Of a DNA stretch of 36,111 nucleotides, positions 26,142-33,776 are shown one piece after another. Numbering within the stretch: the stretch's first letter is position 1; each line of letters begins with the position of its first letter. Below the pieces are notes generated by a model. The model worked only from the letters and a program-made list of their open reading frames with translations. It searched no databases and was not told the DNA's origin. Both the position numbers and the translations under genes were made by a program. This DNA is from Pseudobdellovibrionaceae bacterium (GTDB lineage: Bacteria; Bdellovibrionota; UBA1018; UBA6935): the NCBI GenBank assembly GCA_002722705.1, contig PBMP01000076.1, positions 1 through 36,111 of the forward strand, read 5' to 3'.

Positions 26142-28601
26142 GTGAAACTGTATTTTCAGGGAATTCTTTTACTTTTGTTAATCTTTTGTAAAACTGCTGT
26201 GGCTTCAGACCTCAGTTGTTTACTTAAAGAATCTTCACTCAAAAGTTCAAGAAAGACTCCAAATAAAGTCATTGCAGCTACGATCGGTGGATCAATTGTA
26301 CTTCATGGAGCGGCTGGAGGAGTTCTTGCTTTAAGTCAGTCTGAAAACAAAGATCATAATCTTCCTACTCAAGGAAAAAAAACTCATGTCCAGTTTGAGA
26401 AAAAAGTTCACCGTAGGGATCAGGTCTCTCCATTAGAAAAGTCTACCACGATAAACAAAAGCGTGGTTTTAGGAGCACTTAATCAGTTTCTTAAAGAACA
26501 ATATAAAAATGGAAAATCAGAAATCGATCTTTCAGAAACTCTGATTCTCTATGAAACTTTGAATCGAAACTATTCTGAAGAAGAAGCTTCCAAAAAAGCT
26601 CAGATGTATCTCTTTCTTCATGAATCTGATTTAAAAAAACAAAAAAAGCTAAAAGAAAAAGGACTCTCTGCAGAGGATTTTATAAATCAATGGGCTCAAA
26701 TGCAAAACTTAGAATATACAAAAGGCTATAAAAAAGGTGCGTTTGAAATAATCAATTTTTATGAAAATGGAAAAGGAAATTGTGAAGCAAGTACTAAAAA
26801 AATCATTGGAGATCTACTGAAGACCGGATTTACTCCTCCGAAAGGATTTCAATTGGGAGTTCAATTCCTTCCAAAGCATGTTCAGCCCGTGCTTTTTAAT
26901 CCAAAAACTCACGAGGTAAGGAACCTCGTTACTGATGAACGAGTCACTACTGTTTTAGGGCCGATTTATCGTCCAGAGGTCATTGCCTGGGAGAAACTGA
27001 ATCAGGAAGGGATCAATACTCATGGAATAAAGCTTGAGGATCTATTATTGATACGATCAGATGATGAAGTCCCGGGAGGATTGATGCAAATTGCCGAAGA
27101 TATGGTTTCTCCGTATCTAGGGGGAGGTCAAACCACTCAGACGAAAGGAAGAATGAAAGTTCTTGATTCACGGTTTTCATCAAAAGCCTACCGTCCCAAA
27201 GAGAGTGAGATTCCAGAAGAAGGACAGATTCAATTTGGAGGTGTGTCTCGAAGTAAAGAAAACAGAGGATTTTTAAGTTCGATTTCTAAAAAAACTAAAA
27301 GTACTTCTTTACTGCAGGGAGGACTTCTTTCTCAGTGTAAAAGTGAAGTCGCATTGTTCTTTAATTATCGGGTCACTAGTTGGTTTGGTAGTTATTGTCC
27401 CGAAGGTGTGCGAAAAGATTATGATTATTTATTTCGAGATCAAAAAGACCTAGAAAAATTTAATTCTTTTTCTTCAAAAGAGGAACAAAGAAAGTTCATT
27501 TCGCAATTGTATATGGATTTATTTGAAAAAATATCACGTTCTCCTGATTTCTCAAAAAGGTTAGCAGCTTCTGATTTAAGTTCTGAAAATTTTAATTTTG
27601 AGCAATCCATTTTTAATCAAAAAGAGTTTTTAAGTTTAGAAAAAGAATTAATAGAGTTTTATGAAATTCTGCGATTAACTATTGCTGATATTGAATTACC
27701 AATGCATTATCGAATACTGATGAGCTTAGCTGATCGGAATGTTGAATTTATGAATAAACATCCATTTTTAGCGATGGAACGTCTTGGAGATTCTAGTGTT
27801 CGCTTTATTGAATTCAATTTCTTATTTTTGAATAAAGATCATAGTATAGACTCTTTTTTGTCAACAATTTCAGATCCACATGTGGTGACCACATCACAGC
27901 AAGAATCATCACTTCTTCGTTATGATGACTATCTTTCTTATGAAATTACTCTCACTGAGCAAAAAGAATTAAAAACTTCTCACTTTGGAAAAGGAAGTCA
28001 AGGAAAACCTGTTCATCCGTCTTTCAGATCAAAAAAAGGAGTAGGAGCAAAAGGAAATGATCCTCACGGGAAAAGAAAAAATAAAAGCAAATCCAAAAAA
28101 ACAGAAACAAAGAAGCATTTTATTCCTGCTCGTTTTTATAATGAGTTTCTAATGTCTACCGTTCGAGTAGGTGGTTATCAGCGATATTATTTTTCAGATT
28201 TTGCACAGATTTCTCCGATTTTAATCGATATTTCTAAAATATTTTCTGTTAATGAATACAATTATGGAGATAAATATGAGCAGAGGAGTATGCGAAAACT
28301 TGAGGGATCTATCATCGATAGCGAGAAAGTGAGATCTTTTTATTCTCAATACTCAATTTTAAAAATGGGTAAGGAGAGTTACCTCCTTCCTTACGAAGTG
28401 GTAAAAAAAATAGGAATCTATGATGAAAAAAAAGATGCTTTTAATAAAGATCCTGATTATAAACCTAAAATTTTAAGTCCTAAAGAACTTGAAGCAGAGT
28501 TACAGGAAAGAAAAAATAAATATAAAAGCTCTAAGGGTTTAAAACAGGGTGACAGAAAAGAAAAAATAAAGAAAAAGCCTCGTCCACAGAAGATCGAATA
28601 A
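26142..28601 (+). CDS. Large exported protein with a transglutaminase-like (papain-fold) segment
   Basis: An 819-residue protein with a signal peptide (~1-22, ending TAVAS). Residues ~200-275 resemble a transglutaminase-like cysteine protease core: Cys214 in GKGNCEASTKKIIGDLL at the start of a helix, His246 in LPKHVQPVLFNP, and an Asn261 in EVRNLV where the third triad residue is expected. The rest is unrecognised, mostly helical, and Lys/Ser-rich near 640-680 (KGVGAKG, KSKSKKTETKKH) and at the C-terminus. It may hydrolyse or cross-link peptides in the envelope or outside the cell. The GTG start at 26142 abuts AAGAAGGGG with almost no spacing, and a stop lies just upstream, so CTG at 26148 is a possible real start. 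Downstream is an exported metalloprotease-like gene. Confidence 0.6.
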   Translation: MKLYFQGILLLLLIFCKTAVASDLSCLLKESSLKSSRKTPNKVIAATIGGSIVLHGAAGGVLALSQSENKDHNLPTQGKKTHVQFEKKVHRRDQVSPLEKSTTINKSVVLGALNQFLKEQYKNGKSEIDLSETLILYETLNRNYSEEEASKKAQMYLFLHESDLKKQKKLKEKGLSAEDFINQWAQMQNLEYTKGYKKGAFEIINFYENGKGNCEASTKKIIGDLLKTGFTPPKGFQLGVQFLPKHVQPVLFNPKTHEVRNLVTDERVTTVLGPIYRPEVIAWEKLNQEGINTHGIKLEDLLLIRSDDEVPGGLMQIAEDMVSPYLGGGQTTQTKGRMKVLDSRFSSKAYRPKESEIPEEGQIQFGGVSRSKENRGFLSSISKKTKSTSLLQGGLLSQCKSEVALFFNYRVTSWFGSYCPEGVRKDYDYLFRDQKDLEKFNSFSSKEEQRKFISQLYMDLFEKISRSPDFSKRLAASDLSSENFNFEQSIFNQKEFLSLEKELIEFYEILRLTIADIELPMHYRILMSLADRNVEFMNKHPFLAMERLGDSSVRFIEFNFLFLNKDHSIDSFLSTISDPHVVTTSQQESSLLRYDDYLSYEITLTEQKELKTSHFGKGSQGKPVHPSFRSKKGVGAKGNDPHGKRKNKSKSKKTETKKHFIPARFYNEFLMSTVRVGGYQRYYFSDFAQISPILIDISKIFSVNEYNYGDKYEQRSMRKLEGSIIDSEKVRSFYSQYSILKMGKESYLLPYEVVKKIGIYDEKKDAFNKDPDYKPKILSPKELEAELQERKNKYKSSKGLKQGDRKEKIKKKPRPQKIE

Positions 28602-28722
28602 AATCAGTTTATGACGATAATTAAAAAAATAGATAAAGAAAATTTTTTATAAAGACAGAGTTTTGACGAGATTTAATTGTATTGGATCTTGATTAAATGA
28701 GTGTATTTTCCGAAAAGTAAAC

Positions 28723-30084
28723 ATGGTGTTCTCATTGTTTTTACTCTTTTTTAATTACACTCTTGAAGTTTATGGATTTGATGATTCACCCTCTTTGAGT
28801 GAGAGTACTGCGTGTCGAAGATATTCTGATTTTTTAGAGTTTGAAAAGAGTGTAAGGAATATTAATAAAACACTTTCTCATACCATCGATCAGCAAATTT
28901 CTTATTTTGAAGAAAATCATAATCTCTCTATTGAGGATCGTTGCAAAGACAACTCTCCAATAAAAATCGAAGAAACACTCATTTCTGGAGTAAAAAAAGG
29001 AGTGAGTTGTTTAATGAATTTAGGTCGAAAATCAAAAAAAGATGCACTTCGTTTACTTGGATTATTTCATTTAAAACAACCTTTTAAAGTCTGGTGTAGA
29101 AAGTCAAAAGAGCCTTATTTTATTCATTTTAATGACCAAAAAAAGTGTAGTGTTCCTGGTGCTGCTGTCGCAAAAAGCCATATTTCCGAGGTAGAAGAAT
29201 ATCCACTGATGGTGTTAAATCAAGATAAGTTCGATTTTCTATCTGAGGAAGTTCTTTTTCATGAAAGTTTACATGCCTTAGGGTACTTACATGGAGTTGA
29301 GACAGACATTGTTTATGCTGCTCATATGTGTTGTTTTGGGAGAGAAAGTGTTCAGGGACGATTTCCAGAAGAAGCGGTACAAGCAGCTTGTGAGATACTG
29401 AAAAAAAGACCAAGACCACGGTCTAAAAAAGGAATCAGCCTCTACTCAAAAATGATGTCTGGATTCAGTGGGGAGAATCGAAGATGGGGGTCATACTGGT
29501 CAGGTGGAGAGTCTCATTTATTAGCTTTATTAGGGTGGACTCGAAAAGGGATTTTTAGAAAGATTTCAAAACGACCTTCAGCCCGTAAGCTCAAAGTCGC
29601 TTTAATTGAGACCGCTCGAAGCTTGAAAAAAGTACCTAAAGGTCATTTTATGAGTGATAAAATAGCACTTCGAGTGCTGTCTTCATTAGTTCAAAGGATT
29701 CTTCCTCAAAGACAGACGAAAGATTTAGTGTCCGAAGTAGATCAAAAGTTTCGATTTTCTAATGAAGTCGAGAGTGAAATTAGTCTAGTTTCAGAGTTAA
29801 TTGAGAAGATGGTTTTTCCTAAAAAGAAAAATAACTTAGCGTATTTTTTAAATAAAATAAAAAAAATCAACAAGACATGGGACTGTGAAGATTCAGCTAA
29901 AGATCAGTTAAGAGGGGATATGAACCGGTTCTTGTCATGGCTTTCTGAGTCCTGGTTAATTGAACGCCCTAAAGACGACTCTTTGAGTATGGTTTCTCCG
30001 CTTTTAAGAAGAGGAATTCATTGCAAGAAAAAAGAGGATCTCAAGCCTCTGAATCAGTTTAAAGCGAGTGATGAGTGTCAGTAA
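28723..30084 (+). CDS. Exported zinc-metalloprotease-like protein (HEXXHXXGXXH)
   Basis: A 453-residue protein with a signal peptide (~1-18). The motif FHESLHALGYLHG at residues 179-191 is a full metzincin-type zinc site, with His180, Glu181, His184 and His190. A Met follows in VYAAHMCCFG (about 16 residues after the last His) and could be the Met-turn, next to a Cys pair. Ten or so cysteines suggest disulfides in an exported protein. The C-terminal ~200 residues are basic and helical without a known domain. The active-site chemistry is well supported; the substrate is unknown. It lies 121 bases after the transglutaminase-like gene on the same strand, suggesting a pair of exported hydrolases. 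No good Shine-Dalgarno precedes the ATG. Confidence 0.72.
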   Translation: MVFSLFLLFFNYTLEVYGFDDSPSLSESTACRRYSDFLEFEKSVRNINKTLSHTIDQQISYFEENHNLSIEDRCKDNSPIKIEETLISGVKKGVSCLMNLGRKSKKDALRLLGLFHLKQPFKVWCRKSKEPYFIHFNDQKKCSVPGAAVAKSHISEVEEYPLMVLNQDKFDFLSEEVLFHESLHALGYLHGVETDIVYAAHMCCFGRESVQGRFPEEAVQAACEILKKRPRPRSKKGISLYSKMMSGFSGENRRWGSYWSGGESHLLALLGWTRKGIFRKISKRPSARKLKVALIETARSLKKVPKGHFMSDKIALRVLSSLVQRILPQRQTKDLVSEVDQKFRFSNEVESEISLVSELIEKMVFPKKKNNLAYFLNKIKKINKTWDCEDSAKDQLRGDMNRFLSWLSESWLIERPKDDSLSMVSPLLRRGIHCKKKEDLKPLNQFKASDECQ

Positions 30085-30133
30085 CTTTGTTTTTTTAACT
30101 TTATTTTCTTTTAAATCTATTCGATAAGTAGGT

Positions 30134-31246
30134 GTGAGTCATTCAAGTCAACTACTTAAAATTAAAGAGGGAAAAGCATATGTGTCTTTTTTCTTTGATA
30201 TTGGTTTTTGGATTGATTTAAAAAAAGCAGAGTCTTTGATTTCTTCGATGAGACACCGGTTTCCGATGCGAAACTCAAAAAGAAAGCAACAGTACTTTGA
30301 ACAGATTCCCTCTCCTTTAAAAGTATTACAAGTTGGTGAAGCGATTGAAGTAGGAAAATATCGAACTCAAACCACGATTGAGTCGACAGTTTATGACTTT
30401 GGAGCAGTTTCGGTTGTTTTTCAGATTCCTCTAACTGGTCTTTCTTTTAATGAAGTAATCGAACTCAGTAGTTTGCTTTATGATCATGCTCAGCTTTGGG
30501 AGGTCTCTAAGAATCACACTTCTCGCTTACTGAGTGCGATTGAATCTAGCGTGATTGAGCCTAAACTTGCTGAGGCAAGAGATGACTATGTTGTTTTTCA
30601 AGTAGAATCATTTGATAAAGATCTTTCGATTGAGCAATTAAAAGAAGAACATCTGGTTGAAGTGGCTCAAATTCTTGCTGCGGATAAAGTTGATTTGTCC
30701 GAACAAGAGGTACAAGAAGTGACTTCTGAGCAGACGAGTTATACAGACTCAGATATTACTTTTGTTGATTGGGATGTTTCTTTTGTTTATGAAAAAGAAG
30801 CAGAAGATGTCAGAGCAGTGATTGAATATGTCAATGTTGTTTTATTACAGTATCGGTATATGGATCAGCTTTTGGATCGAACTTTAGATGATGGTTTTGA
30901 ATTAACTAATCAAAAAATTCCTGCTTTGGGTTTTTTATTTGGTAGTTTTAGGTCCAGTTATAAAAAAATAACAAGACTTCAAACAGACAGTACATTGCTT
31001 TTTGACTCTATGAGAAATACTTTAAAGTTTGTTGGAGATCCTTATCTTGCAAAATTTTATGAAAAAGTTGCGAGTCGACTTCAATTAGAAGCGTGGGATG
31101 ACGCGGTTCAGAGAAAACTGACAGCCATTGAAAGTATTTATAACAATCTTTCTGATTCGTTAAATACATCTCGATTTATGTTTCTTGAAATCATCATTGT
31201 CCTTTTAATTGCCTTTGAAATTGTTATTACTTTACTCGGTCTTTAA
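30134..31246 (+). CDS. DUF155/RMD1-like protein with one C-terminal membrane helix
   Basis: A 370-residue protein. The N-terminal part (KAYVSFFFDIGFWIDL, YDFGAVSVVF) and the C-terminal part (IESIYNNLSDSLNTSRFMFL followed by LEIIIVLLIAFEIVITLLG-type helix, ~350-368) match the DUF155 (RMD1/YagE) family, whose members end in a membrane helix preceded by an RxxxLE motif. The eukaryotic relatives are mitochondrial or sporulation proteins; the bacterial function is unknown. A long acidic, presumably cytoplasmic region precedes the helix. The GTG start at 30134 overlaps an AGTAGGTGTGA context; a GTG at 30182, with AGAGGGAA 9 bases upstream, is an alternative start. It follows the metalloprotease gene by 49 bases. 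Confidence 0.65.
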   Translation: MSHSSQLLKIKEGKAYVSFFFDIGFWIDLKKAESLISSMRHRFPMRNSKRKQQYFEQIPSPLKVLQVGEAIEVGKYRTQTTIESTVYDFGAVSVVFQIPLTGLSFNEVIELSSLLYDHAQLWEVSKNHTSRLLSAIESSVIEPKLAEARDDYVVFQVESFDKDLSIEQLKEEHLVEVAQILAADKVDLSEQEVQEVTSEQTSYTDSDITFVDWDVSFVYEKEAEDVRAVIEYVNVVLLQYRYMDQLLDRTLDDGFELTNQKIPALGFLFGSFRSSYKKITRLQTDSTLLFDSMRNTLKFVGDPYLAKFYEKVASRLQLEAWDDAVQRKLTAIESIYNNLSDSLNTSRFMFLEIIIVLLIAFEIVITLLGL

Positions 31247-31386
31247 ACTCAGCTTTTACAGAAAGGGCCTTCTAAGGAAGAGAGAGTCAGAAAAGTGACA
31301 TCTTTTAAAAAATATTCACTGCATCATTTCAAACCTTAGGTAAAATAGAAGGAGATTTTTTGCTCAAGGGTGCAAAGGAGTGACTT

Positions 31387-31809
31387 ATGAAATGGATGGT
31401 ATGGGTATTGTTATTTGGAACATCAGTTTGGGCTGAAGAAGAGGTTTCAATGACGGGGTTTGAAGAAGGGGTCCAGTGGGAAGAAGAAGGGGACCGAGAC
31501 CTTGCTGCGATTCGAAGAGTTGAAATTAAACAATCTCAAAAAGAGTTTAAAAAATTTGAAATGGAAATTACTGGGATTCAATCTTTCCAAGAGATGAAAG
31601 AAATTAAGACCAAATTGAAAAAGAAACTTCCTTTTGCTTCTATTATTTTTGAAAAAGAGATTCAAAGAGGAAAAATTTTATTTGAACTCAAAGCTCCTGT
31701 AGATACAGAAGACCTGACTGCGCTGACTGCTGAAATTCGAACTGAAAACGAAAGAGGACTTCGTTTAGATTCGATTGAAAACCAACATTTGAAGTTGGAG
31801 ATTCAGTAG
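31387..31809 (+). CDS. Small exported protein of unknown function
   Basis: A 140-residue protein with a signal peptide (1-16, ending SVWA) and a highly charged mature domain (EEEVSMTGFEEGVQWEEEGD, then alternating Lys/Glu helices and strands). No cysteines or catalytic motif are seen. AAGGAG 7 bases before the ATG is a strong ribosome-binding site. Its TAG stop overlaps the GTG start of the next gene by one base, so it is translationally coupled to the CsgG/FlgT-like lipoprotein and probably its partner in the periplasm. Confidence 0.68.
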   Translation: MKWMVWVLLFGTSVWAEEEVSMTGFEEGVQWEEEGDRDLAAIRRVEIKQSQKEFKKFEMEITGIQSFQEMKEIKTKLKKKLPFASIIFEKEIQRGKILFELKAPVDTEDLTALTAEIRTENERGLRLDSIENQHLKLEIQ

Positions 31810-32759
31810 TGAACAGGTTAGTGCTACTGGGGACGGCTTGTGTTTTGGTTGCGTGTTCAAGGTCTGCTCAATTTGAACAGGATCAAAAGTACTATAAAGA
31901 TTATTCAAATGGATATCCCAGTGAAACTCAAAATCCTTCTGATCAAATTTCTAAAATGGGTCAACCAAAAAAACGAGTGGTCGTTTTTAATTTCTGGAAT
32001 GATACTCCTGTGACTCATAATGGAATTGGTCGCTTTAGTGCAAATGAACTTCGAAGAGATTTATTTGCTACGCGTAGAATGATTTTACCCACAGATATTC
32101 AAGAAAACTTAGAAACTGCAAATTATGTTCAAGGAGAACAAGTTAAAGTTGCACAGTTGATGCAGGCAGGAAGAAAGCTTGGAGTGTCTGTTATCGTTAT
32201 TGGAAGAATTGCTCGAATCGTATATCGACACCGAGGAGATGAAATTGGAGTCCTTCGAAGATCTCAGTCTTTGGCGGCAGCGGATGTTGAGATTAAGATT
32301 TTTGATGTGAATGCAGGTCGTGAAGTGATGGCAGTGGGTAAGTCAGGTGAAGCCTCATCAAATAATTTGTCCGCATTGGAACATGAGAAACTTACTGATC
32401 CACAATATAGAGCAGAGTTGACCCAAGTGGCAGTCCGTAATGCGACTCGACAGCTTGTTCCTGAGGTGATTCGAGCAGTAGAGAAGATGAGTTGGCAAGG
32501 TCAGGTTGCAAAAGTTTCCGGGAATCGAGTTTATGTCAATGCAGGACTTGCTTCAGGCTTAGTTGCTGGAGACATTTTAAAAATCTTGACTCAGGGAGAT
32601 GATATTTATGACCCGAGGACCGGAGCATTTTTAGGTCGTTCAAAAGGGCAGATGAAGGGGACTATTGAGGTAGTCGAATTTATTGGAAAAGATGCCGCAA
32701 TTGGACTCGTTCATACCGGTGGAGCTTTTAAAAAGGGAGATTTAATTAAGCTCTATTAA
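31809..32759 (+). CDS. CsgG/FlgT-like outer-membrane-associated lipoprotein
   Basis: A 316-residue lipoprotein with the lipobox LVAC (Cys16). Residues ~50-220 resemble the CsgG/TolB-like anticodon-binding fold: RVVVFNFWND, a long helix with QLMQAGRKLGVSVIVIGRI, the strand AADVEIKIFDVNAGREV, and ATRQLVPEVIRAV. Residues ~230-315 resemble the FlgT C-terminal domain: GQVAKVSGNRVYVNAGLASG, VAGDILKI, and a final GTIEVVEFIGKDAAIGLV. FlgT in Vibrio builds the flagellar H/T ring; CsgG forms a secretion channel. Which role applies is not decidable here, as no other flagellar or curli gene is in the window. The GTG start is coupled to the upstream gene. Confidence 0.72.
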   Translation: MNRLVLLGTACVLVACSRSAQFEQDQKYYKDYSNGYPSETQNPSDQISKMGQPKKRVVVFNFWNDTPVTHNGIGRFSANELRRDLFATRRMILPTDIQENLETANYVQGEQVKVAQLMQAGRKLGVSVIVIGRIARIVYRHRGDEIGVLRRSQSLAAADVEIKIFDVNAGREVMAVGKSGEASSNNLSALEHEKLTDPQYRAELTQVAVRNATRQLVPEVIRAVEKMSWQGQVAKVSGNRVYVNAGLASGLVAGDILKILTQGDDIYDPRTGAFLGRSKGQMKGTIEVVEFIGKDAAIGLVHTGGAFKKGDLIKLY

Positions 32760-32796
32760 TTTTGACTTTTTTTTTTGAAAACGCTACTCAGACTTC

Positions 32797-33444
32797 ATGG
32801 TACGCACGGAAATATATAGGCATTCTATAGATGAACCATGGACTTATCGAGATCTTGATGAGTATCAAAATGAGTGGGCTCAGAAGTGTCTTGAATCCAA
32901 TGATGGAAAGTTGATTTTCTCTGAAGTATCCCCTGTGGTGACTCTTGGGAGAAGAGCAGAGCTTTCCGATTTGATTGCGACTGAAGAAGAATTTGAAAAC
33001 AAAGGAGTCCTTCTCTATCAAACAAGAAGGGGAGGATTGGTCACGTATCATGGTCCAGGTCAGTGGGTGGTTTTCCCTGTCCGAAAATTAGAAGCATGGG
33101 TTGGAGACTCTCGAGCAATCCGAAAATTTGTTGATCAGCTTTTAGAAGTTGCCCTTCAGGTTTGTCGGATTTATGTTCCTAAGGCAGAAATTCAAGGTGG
33201 ACTACAGACAGGGGTCTGGGGTCCTCAGGGAAAGTTGGCTTCAATTGGTATTGATATTCAAGATCGAGTCGTGACTCATGGCCTCTGTATCAACGGATTT
33301 GAGACGCAGACGAGCTTTTATGGAATTCGCCCTTGTGGAGGCCCTCCTCGTGTTCAATACCTCTTAGAGGAGCCCTGGGATGAGGATTTTATGAATCTCC
33401 AGGGACAGATTGAACAAGCGTTTTTTAAAGTGTTCAAACTTTAA
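32797..33444 (+). CDS. lipB: Octanoyltransferase LipB
   Basis: LipB moves octanoyl from acyl carrier protein to lipoyl domains, the first step of lipoate synthesis. It has TRRGGLVTYHGPGQ (residues ~77-90), the ACP/acyl-binding loop; GKLASIGIDIQDRVVTHGL with the catalytic Lys146; and GIRPCGG with the acyl-accepting Cys180. At 215 residues it is the usual length (E. coli 213). It follows the lipoprotein gene by 37 bases; no clear Shine-Dalgarno is seen before the ATG. Lipoylation targets (E2 subunits or a normal GcvH) are not in the window; the GcvH-like protein at 5758 lacks the target lysine. Confidence 0.94.
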   Translation: MVRTEIYRHSIDEPWTYRDLDEYQNEWAQKCLESNDGKLIFSEVSPVVTLGRRAELSDLIATEEEFENKGVLLYQTRRGGLVTYHGPGQWVVFPVRKLEAWVGDSRAIRKFVDQLLEVALQVCRIYVPKAEIQGGLQTGVWGPQGKLASIGIDIQDRVVTHGLCINGFETQTSFYGIRPCGGPPRVQYLLEEPWDEDFMNLQGQIEQAFFKVFKL

Positions 33445-33570
33445 GCACATGTCGTAGAATCAATCGACGGATTGGGGTGATCTTCTTTTTATTTCAATAA
33501 GTTAGCTCTGGCACTTCATTTGCTTTATAAACGAATGAAGTACAGCCCCCCGAATGGAAGAGAAATAGGT

Positions 33571-33732
33571 ATGAAGGATAATGCAGAGACCCCCCTTTTG
33601 AGTATTGTTCCCCCTTCTGAAGAAATTCATGATGATGAGGACTCTCTGAGTCCTCCTGATTACGGAGATCTCTCTGTTTCAGCATTTGATATTCAAGCAT
33701 GGATTAAGCATCATACTGGGACAAAAAGTTAG
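33571..33732 (+). CDS. Small acidic protein of unknown function
   Basis: A 53-residue acidic protein from the ATG at 33571 with GGAAGAG 8 bases upstream; a TTG at 33520 would give 70 residues without a ribosome-binding site. It is Pro/Asp/Glu/Ser-rich (PPSEEIHDDEDSLSPPDYGD) and probably disordered, with a short helical C-terminus (FDIQAWIKHH). No family is recognised. It ends 44 bases before the ABC1-type kinase gene on the same strand, and could be cotranscribed with it. Confidence 0.5.
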   Translation: MKDNAETPLLSIVPPSEEIHDDEDSLSPPDYGDLSVSAFDIQAWIKHHTGTKS

Positions 33733-33776
33733 ATCGCATGATATCGTTTGGGGAAATCTAAACGAAAGGATATCTT

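Noticed and set aside
32788..33051. Minus-strand open frame opposite lipB
   Set aside because: It is antisense to the RGGLVTYHGPGQ region of lipB and has no own start signals.
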